This document shows positions 55,527 through 63,848 of a stretch of 64,000 nucleotides of DNA, one piece after another (within the stretch, counting starts at the first letter, position 1; each line of letters opens with the position of its first letter). The position numbers and the translations under genes are program-made. The DNA is taken from contig NZ_JBKAHK010000001.1 in NCBI RefSeq assembly GCF_046298265.1, positions 1-64,000 on the forward strand, read 5' to 3'. This DNA is from Gillisia xinjiangensis (GTDB lineage: Bacteria > Bacteroidota > Bacteroidia > Flavobacteriales > Flavobacteriaceae). A model generated the notes under the pieces. It was given only the letters and a program-made list of their open reading frames with translations. It was not told where the DNA came from and ran no database searches.

Positions 55527-55720
55527 GTTTTATGTTTTGGATATTCTTTATTCTATCCTCTTTATTTCCAGTATGCTTTTTTAGCCAAGAATACACGAAT
55601 ATTTTTTTGTCTTTTTTTCTTGGCTCTTGGCTCTTGGCACTTGATTCCAATCTCAATTTTCACCAAAAAAAAGTCTATTCTCTATTCTCTTTACTCTATT
55701 TTCTCAAATCTCAAATCTAC
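55527..55720. repeat. Simple-sequence intergenic tract between mraY and murD
   Basis: On the minus strand the tract carries TTTGAGATTTGAGA, AGAATAGAGAATAGA, the triple AAGAGCCAAGAGCCAAGA and finally ACATAAAACATAAAATG into the murD start. It interrupts an otherwise tightly packed operon by about 200 bp. A related AGAATAGAGAATA tract lies at 45796-45850. Confidence 0.6.
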
Positions 55721-55722
55721 CC

Positions 55723-56955
55723 CTACCTCAGCTTCAAAGTCACCACCGTTACAATTGCAAGGAAAATCCCAACAATCCAGAATCGAACTACGATCTTGCT
55801 TTCATGATATCCCTGCTTCTGATAATGATGATGCACCGGAGCCATAAGAAATATGCGTCTTCCTTCCCCGTATTTTCGTTTAGTTATTTTAAACCACATT
55901 ACCTGCAGTACTACAGAAAGGTTTTCTACCAGAAAAATTCCGCAGAGAATTGGGATTAGTAATTCCTTTCTGGTAGCAATAGCCAATACAGCGATAATTC
56001 CGCCAATTGTCAAACTACCGGTATCCCCCATAAAAACCTGGGCCGGATAGGTGTTATACCAAAGAAAACCTACCAGTGAACCTGCAAAAGCGGTTATAAA
56101 AATTGTCATTTCCCCGGAACGCGGGATATACATTATATTCAGATAGTCTGAAAATATGATGTTTCCCGAAACCCATGCGAAAATTCCCAGGGTTAGAGCA
56201 ATAATCGCAGAAGAGCCGGCGGCCAGGCCATCGATTCCATCGGTAAGGTTTGCACCGTTTGAAACGGCAGTCACAATAAAGATCACGATAGGAATAAAAA
56301 TAAGCCAGGCATAATTTTTAAGAGCAGGGTCTATCCAGGTAATCAGGCTGGCATAATCAAACTCGTTATTTTTCACAAACGGAATGGTAGTGGCTGTACT
56401 CTTTTGCTCTTTTCCTGTTGAAACCGCTTCATCTTCTATAACCATTTGATTTGTGAAAGCAGGAATATTGGTTTCCTCCTTTACCGTAATACCCGGATGA
56501 AAATACATAGTACCTCCCACAATAAGCCCTAAGCCTATTTGACCTATTACCTTAAATACCCCTTTAAGTCCCTCTTTATCTTTTTTAAATGTTTTAATGT
56601 AATCGTCTATAAATCCTATCGTTCCCATCCAAAGTGTGGTAATTATAAGCAGGATTACATAAATATTCTCCAGTTTTGCGAAAAGCAATACCGGGATTAG
56701 GGTTGAAATAATTATAATAATACCACCCATCGTTGGCGTTCCGGCCTTTTCACTTTGCCCCTTCAATCCAAGATCTCTAACGCTTTCCCCTACTTGTTTC
56801 TTCAACAGATAATTAATGATCTTTTTTCCAAAAATAGTAGATATTGCAAGCGACAAAATGATAGCCATAGCAGATCTGAAAGAAATAAATTCAAACAAAC
56901 CAGCCCCGGGGAGGTTATAATTCTTATCTAAAAAATCAAATAAATAGTATAACAT
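55723..56955 (-). CDS. mraY: Phospho-MurNAc-pentapeptide translocase MraY
   Basis: This 410-residue ten-helix membrane enzyme makes lipid I from UDP-MurNAc-pentapeptide and undecaprenyl phosphate. Signatures are KAGTPTMGGIIII near residue 70, FIDDYIKTFKKD with the catalytic aspartates, NLTDGIDGLAAG, FMGDTGSLTIGG and MAPVHHHYQKQG. A hydrophilic insert about 165-195 (VIEDEAVSTGKEQKST) is larger than in E. coli. The start at ATG 56953-56955 (MLYYLFDFLD) fits relatives better than the TTG four codons upstream. Confidence 0.95.
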   Translation of the reverse strand: MLYYLFDFLDKNYNLPGAGLFEFISFRSAMAIILSLAISTIFGKKIINYLLKKQVGESVRDLGLKGQSEKAGTPTMGGIIIIISTLIPVLLFAKLENIYVILLIITTLWMGTIGFIDDYIKTFKKDKEGLKGVFKVIGQIGLGLIVGGTMYFHPGITVKEETNIPAFTNQMVIEDEAVSTGKEQKSTATTIPFVKNNEFDYASLITWIDPALKNYAWLIFIPIVIFIVTAVSNGANLTDGIDGLAAGSSAIIALTLGIFAWVSGNIIFSDYLNIMYIPRSGEMTIFITAFAGSLVGFLWYNTYPAQVFMGDTGSLTIGGIIAVLAIATRKELLIPILCGIFLVENLSVVLQVMWFKITKRKYGEGRRIFLMAPVHHHYQKQGYHESKIVVRFWIVGIFLAIVTVVTLKLR

Positions 56956-56990
56956 ATCTTCTATCAATAATCCATTTTACCGGATCTTAT

Positions 56991-58454
56991 TTATTTTTCA
57001 AGCTGGCTTAAAAAGCCGGTTACTATTTTTAAATCGTCAAAATCATTTCGCACTCCATGTATCTCCTGGTAGGTTTCATGTCCCTTTCCGGCGATGAGAA
57101 TAATATCATTTGGTTTGGCCAGTTGACAGGCTGTTTTAATGGCCTGCCCTCTGTTAACAACAGTCATTGTTTTTTTGAAGTTCTGAGGTTCAACCCCTGC
57201 TTCCACTTCTTCCAGGATTTTTTCAGGATCTTCTGTTCGCGGATTGTCACTGGTAAAAATTACCCGGGTGCTTAACTCTGAAGCTATATGTCCCATAATG
57301 GGCCTTTTTGTCTTGTCCCTGTCTCCGCCGCAACCTACAACCGTTATCAATTCCTCGTTTTTTGTTCGGATGGAATTTATTGTTTCCAATACATTCTTAA
57401 GAGCATCGGGAGTATGCGCGTAATCTACAATTGCAGTGACCTTTTGTTTGGAGATCACATATTGAAACCTTCCGCTTACCGAATTTAATTCACTTATAAG
57501 ACGAAGATTTTCCTGTGTTTCCAAGCCTAAAAGTTCCCCGACGGCATAAATGGCTAAAATGTTATAGGCATTAAAATTTCCTATAAGTTTTGACCATAGA
57601 TCGTGTCCGTTCACTTTCAGCAATAAACCGCTAAATTGATTTTCCAGGATCTGCGCATTATAATCTGCATAGGATTTTAGGGCGTAGGTGTATTTTTTGG
57701 CTTTTGTATTCTGAAGCATTATCTCCCCGTTCTTATCATCTGCATTAACCAATGCAAAAGCAGAAGCCGGAAGCTGATCAAAAAATAATTTTTTCACATC
57801 CCTGTATTCCGCAAAGGTTTTATGATAGTCTAAATGATCATGGGAAAGGTTGGTAAAGATCCCGCCTGCAAACTGCAATCCGGTGGTTCTTTCCTGAGCA
57901 ATTCCATGAGAACTAACCTCCATAAAGCAGTATTCAACGCCCTCGTTATTCATTTTCTTTAAATAAGAATTTATGCTCAGGGAATCGGGGGTGGTATGCG
58001 TTGCAGGATACGTGGTTTCCGCTATTTTAATATCAACTGTGGAAAGCAATCCTACTTTATAGCCTGCTTTAGTAAACAAATGATATAATAAAGTAGCGAT
58101 GGTGGTTTTTCCATTGGTACCGGTTATTCCTATAAGTTTTAAATTTTCGGAAGGGTTGTCATAATAATTGGCAGCCATAAAAGCCAGTGCTTTTTGAGAA
58201 TTTTCAACCTGAACATAGGTAACGCCATTTACAATATTCTTAGGCATCACTTCACAAATAATAGCCAAAGCTCCCTGATTAACCGCCTTTGAAATGTATT
58301 CATGCCCATCTGAAAGAGTTCCTCTCACGGCCACAAAAACATCGTTGAATTCCACTTTTCGGGAATCAAACTGGACCGCATGAATTTGAACTGAAGTTTG
58401 TCCAACAACAGCTTCCATTGAAACCTTATATAATATGTCTTTTAGTACTTTCAA
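56991..58454 (-). CDS. murE: UDP-MurNAc-tripeptide ligase MurE (meso-diaminopimelate type)
   Basis: This 487-residue Mur ligase adds the third amino acid of the stem peptide. It has the UDP-MurNAc domain (FDSRKVEFNDVFVAVRG), the ATP loop GITGTNGKTTIATL, FTNLSHDHLDYH, and the C-terminal DNPRTEDP motif that marks meso-diaminopimelate-specific enzymes. The start is a TTG at 58454 (MKVLKDILYKV) that overlaps the ftsI stop codon as TTGA. Confidence 0.95.
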   Translation of the reverse strand: MKVLKDILYKVSMEAVVGQTSVQIHAVQFDSRKVEFNDVFVAVRGTLSDGHEYISKAVNQGALAIICEVMPKNIVNGVTYVQVENSQKALAFMAANYYDNPSENLKLIGITGTNGKTTIATLLYHLFTKAGYKVGLLSTVDIKIAETTYPATHTTPDSLSINSYLKKMNNEGVEYCFMEVSSHGIAQERTTGLQFAGGIFTNLSHDHLDYHKTFAEYRDVKKLFFDQLPASAFALVNADDKNGEIMLQNTKAKKYTYALKSYADYNAQILENQFSGLLLKVNGHDLWSKLIGNFNAYNILAIYAVGELLGLETQENLRLISELNSVSGRFQYVISKQKVTAIVDYAHTPDALKNVLETINSIRTKNEELITVVGCGGDRDKTKRPIMGHIASELSTRVIFTSDNPRTEDPEKILEEVEAGVEPQNFKKTMTVVNRGQAIKTACQLAKPNDIILIAGKGHETYQEIHGVRNDFDDLKIVTGFLSQLEK

Positions 58455-60457
58455 CTTAAACTAAGTGCTACTTTTTGATTATTCTTAATTTTTTCTCCCG
58501 GAGGAACCGACTGGTTTTTCACATTCCCGTTCCCTTTTATTTCCACCTGTAAGCCAAGGTTTTCCAGCAAGGAAATTGCATCCATAACCGGCATTCCCAC
58601 AACATTTGGCATAAGTTTTTTTTCTTCCCTGGAGGCTGCAAAATATTTCTCAAAATCTTCAGAAATATCGGCATGATTTACTTCCAGCGATTCCAGTTCA
58701 TCCTCTACCGGCGTATCTGTATAAATTTTTTGAGCGATTCTTTTAAAAACAGGTCCGCTAACATCTGCGCCATAATACCCGATACTGTTCTTGGGCTTAT
58801 GGATAATTACGATACTGGTATACTTCGGATTTTCAGCAGGAAAATATCCTACAAAAGAAGAGATATAGCGCCTGTTCGAAGCCCAGTCATCCATCCAGTA
58901 TTCGGTTTGTGCCGTTCCGGTTTTACCTGCCATTGAAAAATTAGGGGAGTACAAACTTTTTGCAGTACCGTGTTCAACCACATTTTTAAGCAATGCCTGA
59001 ACCTTGTCGATAGTTTCCTTAGAGCAAATTGCAGGATTGATAATTTCCAGGTCGTTCCGAACAATGGTTTTATCCCATTCCTTGATCTCCTTAATAAATC
59101 TTGGTTTCACCATTACGCCGTCATTTGCAATGGCATTATAAAATGTGAGGGTTTGCAATGGAGTGATTTGGATACTTCCATATCCGTAAGCCATCCAGGG
59201 AAGGGAAATCGCCGACCATGTTTTATCTCCCGGACTTGGTATATACGGAGTCCCTTCTCCTTTTATAGAAATGCCGAGTTTTTGGTTAAGATTCATCCTG
59301 TTAAGACCATCTATGAATTTTTGAGGATTGTCCTTATAATTTTCATAGATAAGCTTTACGATCCCAACATTTGAAGAGACTTCAAACGCCTTCGCCGCCG
59401 TAATCTTTCCATACCCACCGTGTTTTGAATCCCTTACTTTACTCCTTCTTATGGTCATGATCCCATTTTCGGTATCTACCACAGTACTGGTATCTATCAC
59501 TTTATCTTCCAGGGCAACAACCAAAGCCATCAGTTTAAATGTGGAACCAGGCTCGTGGGTTTCACCTACTGCATAATTCAGCTTTTCAAAATAAGTACCC
59601 TTGGAGGTTCTTCCCAAATTTGAAATAGCTTTAATCTCTCCGGTCTTGGTTTCCATAACCACCACAGTGCCGTGATCTGCCTCATATTTTTCCAACTGTG
59701 CCAACAATGCGTGATGTGCTATATCCTGAATATTAACATCTATGGTAGAAATAACATCATACCCATCTTTAGGCTCTACTTCATTATTATCACTAATAGG
59801 TTTCCACTGGCCTTTGGCAATTTTCTGCTTTAGCCGGTGCCCGTCTGTTCCCTGTAAAAAAGGACTAAAAGCCCCTTCAAGCCCCACACGGGTGGAATAT
59901 CCCTGTTCATCTTTCCTGTCATAACCAACGGTTCTGGCAGCCATTCCTCCAAGAGGGTGCTCCCTAACTGTTCGTTGCTCTGTAATCATTCCTCCTTTAT
60001 AAGTTCCCAGATTGAACATTGGAAAACTCTTCACTTTCAAATATTCTGAATAGCCCAAACCTTTTGCAATAAAAAGGTAGCGGTGTTTGTTCACCCTTGC
60101 AGTGCGCAGGGTTTGCGACCAATGGGATTGAGTTTTACCCAACATTGCTGCCAAACTTTTTGATAGTGCACCTATATTTTCTTCAAAATTTTTATCGGAA
60201 ACAGTAACCGCATCAAAACGGATATCATACTTAGGGATAGAGGTCGCCATTAGATTCCCGTTCACATCATAAAGATTCCCCCTGTTGGCAGGAATGGTGA
60301 AATTTCTGAAGGTTCGTTCTTCTGCAAGCTGATTGTATTTATCACCTTCCACAAACTGAATGTTGAGCAACTGAATGGCTATAGCAACTGCAAACACAAA
60401 CAGGATTCCTGCTACAAAATACAAACGGTTTAATATGTGCTTTTCGGTTGTTGCCAC
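58451..60457 (-). CDS. ftsI: Septal transpeptidase FtsI (PBP3) with one PASTA domain
   Basis: This 668-residue bitopic class B penicillin-binding protein cross-links septal peptidoglycan. It has an N-terminal membrane helix (about 9-30), a dimerisation/pedestal domain (about 45-220), and a transpeptidase with S305-TFK (nucleophile and Lys308), SSN (SxN motif) and KTGTAQ. A C-terminal PASTA domain (about 610-668, MPNVVGMPVMDAISLLENLG), absent from E. coli FtsI, may sense peptidoglycan or lipid II. The start is a GTG (60455-60457), 2 bp after ftsL. Confidence 0.94.
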   Translation of the reverse strand: MATTEKHILNRLYFVAGILFVFAVAIAIQLLNIQFVEGDKYNQLAEERTFRNFTIPANRGNLYDVNGNLMATSIPKYDIRFDAVTVSDKNFEENIGALSKSLAAMLGKTQSHWSQTLRTARVNKHRYLFIAKGLGYSEYLKVKSFPMFNLGTYKGGMITEQRTVREHPLGGMAARTVGYDRKDEQGYSTRVGLEGAFSPFLQGTDGHRLKQKIAKGQWKPISDNNEVEPKDGYDVISTIDVNIQDIAHHALLAQLEKYEADHGTVVVMETKTGEIKAISNLGRTSKGTYFEKLNYAVGETHEPGSTFKLMALVVALEDKVIDTSTVVDTENGIMTIRRSKVRDSKHGGYGKITAAKAFEVSSNVGIVKLIYENYKDNPQKFIDGLNRMNLNQKLGISIKGEGTPYIPSPGDKTWSAISLPWMAYGYGSIQITPLQTLTFYNAIANDGVMVKPRFIKEIKEWDKTIVRNDLEIINPAICSKETIDKVQALLKNVVEHGTAKSLYSPNFSMAGKTGTAQTEYWMDDWASNRRYISSFVGYFPAENPKYTSIVIIHKPKNSIGYYGADVSGPVFKRIAQKIYTDTPVEDELESLEVNHADISEDFEKYFAASREEKKLMPNVVGMPVMDAISLLENLGLQVEIKGNGNVKNQSVPPGEKIKNNQKVALSLS

Positions 60458-60459
60458 AG

Positions 60460-60780
60460 TTAGTCTTCAGTTATTTTGATTTTTATCTTGTATGGGGGCG
60501 TTTCAGAAGGCTTCACTCCCCTGTTCGACATTTTAGCGGTAAGGGTGGATTCCATCTTGAGTTTCATCAATTCCGATCTTTTTTCCACAAACTCACTTCG
60601 CAACTCCCGCACTTCATTATTTAATTTGGCAATTGAATGCACTTTACGCTCTGCGCTATGAGAAAAGGCGATCATCACAATAGCCAAAAAGGTGCAGAAA
60701 ACTATAAACCGCCAATTCTTAAAAGCATCATTGCTTATAAGAAAATTCGCTTTTAATATCCCGTAGATCCCTTTTTTCAT
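60460..60780 (-). CDS. ftsL: FtsL-like division protein
   Basis: This 106-residue bitopic protein has a membrane helix about 25-43 (WRFIVFCTFLAIVMIAFS) and then a heptad-rich coiled coil (SIAKLNNEVRELRSEFVEKRS, LMKLKMES). Sequence identity in FtsL is always low; size, topology and the position between rsmH and ftsI make the call. It would join FtsQ to FtsI/FtsW at the septum. Confidence 0.85.
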   Translation of the reverse strand: MKKGIYGILKANFLISNDAFKNWRFIVFCTFLAIVMIAFSHSAERKVHSIAKLNNEVRELRSEFVEKRSELMKLKMESTLTAKMSNRGVKPSETPPYKIKIKITED

Positions 60781-60828
60781 TTCCCTTTTATTTCTTGTTC
60801 AGAAAAAAATCCAATCGACAATTTAAGC

Positions 60829-61725
60829 TTACAGCTTTTTAGCAATTCGAAGTTTAGCACTCCTTGCCCTGTTATTTCTATATATTTCTTCAGCAGTAGG
60901 GACAATAAGTCCGCCCACTTTTTTAAATGGAACCGATATATTTCCGAAGAAATCCTTTTCCGGTTCGCCTTCAAAAAGACCACTTCTTATGTACCTTTTC
61001 ACCAGCCTGTCTTCCAAAGAATGGTAGGAAATAAGACTCAACCTTCCTCCCTTTTTTATAAGCTCCTCGGTTTGCAGTAAAAACTCTTTTAAAGCTTCAA
61101 TTTCCTGATTAACCTCAATCCTGATAGCCTGATATATTTGAGCCAGTATTTTATGTTCCTTCTCCTTGAATAATATAGGCCGAAGGATTTCATTCAATTG
61201 TTCACTGCTTTCTATAGGAGCTTCTGTTCTTGCTTTTACGATTTCTGAAGCTAACCTTGGAGCATTCCGCAAATCGGCATACTCATAAAACAGCTTTTTT
61301 AAATGTTCCTCGTCGTATTCATTGATCACCTCATAGGCACTCAGGCTGCTTTTTTGATTCATCCTCATATCCAGTTTAGCTTCAAAACGTGTAGAAAAAC
61401 CGCGTTCTGCCACATTAAACTGATGCGAAGAAACCCCAAAATCGCCTAAAATTCCGTCAACTTCCTTTACTCCGTAAAATCTTAAAAAGCGTTTTATGAA
61501 TCTGAAATTTTCATTTATAAGCGTAAACCTGGGGTCATCAATTTTATTTTCAAGCGCATCAAGATCCTGATCGAAGGCGTAGAGCTTTCCCTTTTCACCC
61601 AATTTGCTAAGGATCAACTTAGAATGACCACCGCCACCAAAAGTGACATCCACATAAACACCGTCCGGTTTTATGTTTAGCCCATCTACAGACTCCTCAA
61701 GCAATACGGGGTTATGATATTCCAT
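60829..61725 (-). CDS. rsmH: 16S rRNA (cytosine1402-N4)-methyltransferase RsmH
   Basis: This is a SAM-dependent methyltransferase of the ribosomal P-site (formerly MraW). It contains YVDVTFGGGGHSKLIL, LYAFDQDLDAL, GILGDFGVSSHQFN, ERGFSTRFEAKLDMRM, RIEVNQEIEALKEFL and SYHSLEDRLVKRYI. The start was placed at ATG 61723-61725 (MEYHNPVLLEE, about 298 aa), as in relatives; ATGs at 61734 and 61737 are possible. All overlap the 3' end of mraZ, so translation is coupled. Confidence 0.94.
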   Translation of the reverse strand: MEYHNPVLLEESVDGLNIKPDGVYVDVTFGGGGHSKLILSKLGEKGKLYAFDQDLDALENKIDDPRFTLINENFRFIKRFLRFYGVKEVDGILGDFGVSSHQFNVAERGFSTRFEAKLDMRMNQKSSLSAYEVINEYDEEHLKKLFYEYADLRNAPRLASEIVKARTEAPIESSEQLNEILRPILFKEKEHKILAQIYQAIRIEVNQEIEALKEFLLQTEELIKKGGRLSLISYHSLEDRLVKRYIRSGLFEGEPEKDFFGNISVPFKKVGGLIVPTAEEIYRNNRARSAKLRIAKKL

Positions 61726-62179
61726 CTGATTCATCATTTCCCATGACGTCTTCGGCCAGATCGGCAAAATCATCGGCCGCAGCGTCTAGGGCATTTTCAT
61801 ATTTATCTTTATCCCAAATCTCTATAATGTTGATTGCCGAAGACAAAACAATCTCCTTATCAATTTCAGCAAAACCTACAAGGTCTTTTGGGATCAATAA
61901 CCTTCCGTTGGCATCAACTTCCACGGTTTTTACACCTGCAGTAAACCTCCGGATGAAATCATTATTTTTCTTTTTGAAACGGTTCAACCCATTCACTTTT
62001 TGCATAAGCTTATTCCACTCTTCCATTGGATAGAGTTCCAGACATGGCTGAAAAACAGAGCGTTTCAACACAAAACCATCCTGCAAAAGTGGGGACAATT
62101 GCTTTTTTAATGCTGAAGGAACCATCAAGCGGCCCTTAGCATCAACTTTACATTCGTATGTCCCTATCAGGTTTACCAC
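61712..62179 (-). CDS. mraZ: Division/cell wall cluster transcriptional regulator MraZ
   Basis: This 155-residue DNA-binding protein of the double SpoVT/AbrB (swapped-hairpin) fold has copies near KVDAKGRLMVPSALK (about 11-25) and TVEVDANGRLLIPKDLVGF (about 85-103). In E. coli MraZ represses its own operon by binding TGGGN direct repeats. The start is a GTG at 62177-62179 (MVNLIGTYE); the nearby ATG at 62182-62184 is out of frame and meets a stop after three codons. The probable operator and -7 box lie just upstream. It heads the minus-strand cluster. Confidence 0.94.
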   Translation of the reverse strand: MVNLIGTYECKVDAKGRLMVPSALKKQLSPLLQDGFVLKRSVFQPCLELYPMEEWNKLMQKVNGLNRFKKKNNDFIRRFTAGVKTVEVDANGRLLIPKDLVGFAEIDKEIVLSSAINIIEIWDKDKYENALDAAADDFADLAEDVMGNDESDGIS

Positions 62180-62196
62180 TTCATTTCTTTAAGTAT

Positions 62197-62204
62197 CAAA
62201 TATA
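62197..62204 (-). promoter_or_regulatory. -7 box (TATATTTG) of the mraZ/division operon
   Basis: It is a perfect TAnnTTTG match on the minus strand, 17 bp before the mraZ GTG. The -33 region would fall inside the 10-bp repeat array, where no TTTG is present. That fits an operator overlapping the promoter. Confidence 0.6.
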
Positions 62205-62214
62205 TTGAAATTAT

Positions 62215-62244
62215 TACCACTTTCTACCACTTTCTACCACTTTG
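62215..62244 (-). promoter_or_regulatory. Probable MraZ operator: three 10-bp direct repeats
   Basis: The minus strand reads AAGTGGTA three times with an exact 10-bp period (TACCAC at 62215, 62225 and 62235 on the plus strand). Three one-turn-spaced direct repeats in front of mraZ match the known layout of MraZ boxes (TGGGN plus 5-nt spacers), with TGGTA replacing TGGGN. A fourth TACCAC (62174-62179) overlaps the mraZ start, 41 bp away, in near register. Confidence 0.75.
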
Positions 62245-62435
62245 TTGATAAGTTTCTCCACCTACTTGACTGAAACACTACTAAATAGCGCTAGTTCATT
62301 AGATTTCAGCACCTTGGTTTCTGCAGAAGAAAATTTGACTTTTTTTTCAATAATATATCCTGTTTTCAATATAAAAGCTTTGGTTGCAAGAAGAATGGAT
62401 TATGTAAAAAATGATTATACTTGTGCTTAAATCGC

Positions 62436-62443
62436 TATATTTG
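62436..62443 (+). promoter_or_regulatory. -7 box (TATATTTG) for the hydrolase-engB pair
   Basis: It is a perfect TAnnTTTG match 26 bp before the ATG at 62470. Confidence 0.55.
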
Positions 62444-62469
62444 CGATTGCAAAACCGCAAAGGGCATAA

Positions 62470-63234
62470 ATGGAAAATAATTTACAAAAAGAAGGAAAGT
62501 TCACATACCTTGAAAAAGGGGAAGGCCCTCCAATAGTTATCTTACATGGACTCATGGGCGGATTGAGTAATTTCGATGGAGTGGTAGATTACTTTCCGAA
62601 AAATGGATATAAAGTTATCATCCCGGAATTGCCATTATACAGCATGACGCTGCTGCAAACAAGTGTTCAAACATTTGCGAAATACCTTAAAGATTTTTTA
62701 AAGTTTAAGGGATATAAGGATGTTATCTTGCTTGGGAATTCCCTTGGCGGACACATCGCATTGCTAGGAACCAAAATGTACCCTGAACTTGTAAAAGGAT
62801 TGGTGATTACAGGAAGTTCTGGCTTATACGAAAATGCGATGGGCGAAAGTTACCCCCGCCGCGGAGACTACGAATTTATCAAGAAAAAAGCTCAGAATGT
62901 CTTTTATGATCCCGCAACTGCAACCAAGGAAATAGTAGATGAAGTGTATGTTACCGTAAGCGACCGGAACAAATTGATCAAAACCCTGGCTATTGCCAAA
63001 AGCGCGATCCGCCATAATATGGCAAAGGACCTTCCTAAAATGAAAACACCTACCTGCATTATTTGGGGTAGAAATGACAATGTTACACCTCCTGAAGTCG
63101 CTGAGGATTTTGATAAATTGTTACCGGATTCCGATCTTTTCTGGATCGATAAATGCGGACATGCAGCAATGATGGAACACCCGGATCATTTTAACGAATT
63201 ACTTTACAACTGGTTACAAAAAAGAGGATTCTAA
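62470..63234 (+). CDS. Alpha/beta-fold hydrolase
   Basis: This 254-residue cytoplasmic hydrolase has the oxyanion segment VILHGLMGGLSNF near 25, the nucleophile elbow LGNSLGGH with Ser91, an Asp in WGRNDNVTPPE and the catalytic His in DKCGHAAMMEHP. It resembles the esterase/C-C hydrolase and MenH-like groups; the substrate is not deducible. engB begins 11 bp later, so they probably form an operon, divergent from mraZ. Confidence 0.87.
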   Translation: MENNLQKEGKFTYLEKGEGPPIVILHGLMGGLSNFDGVVDYFPKNGYKVIIPELPLYSMTLLQTSVQTFAKYLKDFLKFKGYKDVILLGNSLGGHIALLGTKMYPELVKGLVITGSSGLYENAMGESYPRRGDYEFIKKKAQNVFYDPATATKEIVDEVYVTVSDRNKLIKTLAIAKSAIRHNMAKDLPKMKTPTCIIWGRNDNVTPPEVAEDFDKLLPDSDLFWIDKCGHAAMMEHPDHFNELLYNWLQKRGF

Positions 63235-63245
63235 GACGTTACAAA

Positions 63246-63848
63246 ATGAAAATAAAATCTTCTGAATTTGTTATAAGCAACAGCGAAGTAAGCAAATGTC
63301 CAAACAGCAAACTTCCCGAATATGCATTTATTGGACGTAGCAATGTTGGGAAATCCTCCCTTATCAACATGCTTACCGCACGTAAAAGCTTAGCAAAAAC
63401 ATCGGGCAGACCAGGAAAAACTCAACTAATAAATCATTTTTTGATCAATGGGGATTGGCATTTGGTAGATCTTCCGGGATATGGGTATGCCAGGGTTTCC
63501 AAATCCATAAAGAACACATTTCAAAAATTTATAACTGCATATTTTGAAAAAAGAGAACAAATGCTGTGTGCGTTTGTTTTAATAGACAGCCGGCATAATG
63601 CCCAGCAAATAGACCTGGAATTCATGCAATGGCTTGGCGAACATGCTATCCCCTTTTGCATTATATTTACCAAAGCTGATAAACTCAAGCCGAAAGCTTT
63701 GGGACGCAATATTGAAGCCTACAAAAACAAAATGCTGGAATTCTGGGAGGAAATGCCAAAGCATTTTATCACTTCAGCAGAAAATGGTGTTGGTAGAGAA
63801 GAAGTTCTTGAATACATTGAAAACCTCAACAATCAATTTATAAAGTAG
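63246..63848 (+). CDS. engB: Ribosome biogenesis GTPase EngB (YihA/YsxC)
   Basis: This 200-residue TRAFAC GTPase is needed for 50S subunit maturation. All G motifs are seen: G1 GRSNVGKSS, G2 around KTSGRPGKTQ, G3 DLPGYGYA, G4 TKAD and G5 TSAENG. The length is typical of the family. It lies downstream of the hydrolase gene and is the last gene in the window; the remaining 150 bp shows no further gene or clear terminator. Confidence 0.95.
   Translation: MKIKSSEFVISNSEVSKCPNSKLPEYAFIGRSNVGKSSLINMLTARKSLAKTSGRPGKTQLINHFLINGDWHLVDLPGYGYARVSKSIKNTFQKFITAYFEKREQMLCAFVLIDSRHNAQQIDLEFMQWLGEHAIPFCIIFTKADKLKPKALGRNIEAYKNKMLEFWEEMPKHFITSAENGVGREEVLEYIENLNNQFIK

Noticed and set aside
55522..55656. N-terminal extension of MurD by 45 codons
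   Set aside because: It translates the simple-sequence intergenic tract and has no similarity to Mur ligases; the ATG at 55521 gives the expected N-terminus.
60777..60983. Open frame of 68 codons on the minus strand between ftsL and rsmH
   Set aside because: It lies largely inside rsmH in another frame and has no recognisable features.
62242..62430. Open frame of 62 codons upstream of the hydrolase gene, plus strand
   Set aside because: It overlaps the mraZ operator and promoter region, begins inside it, and its translation shows no domain or conserved pattern.
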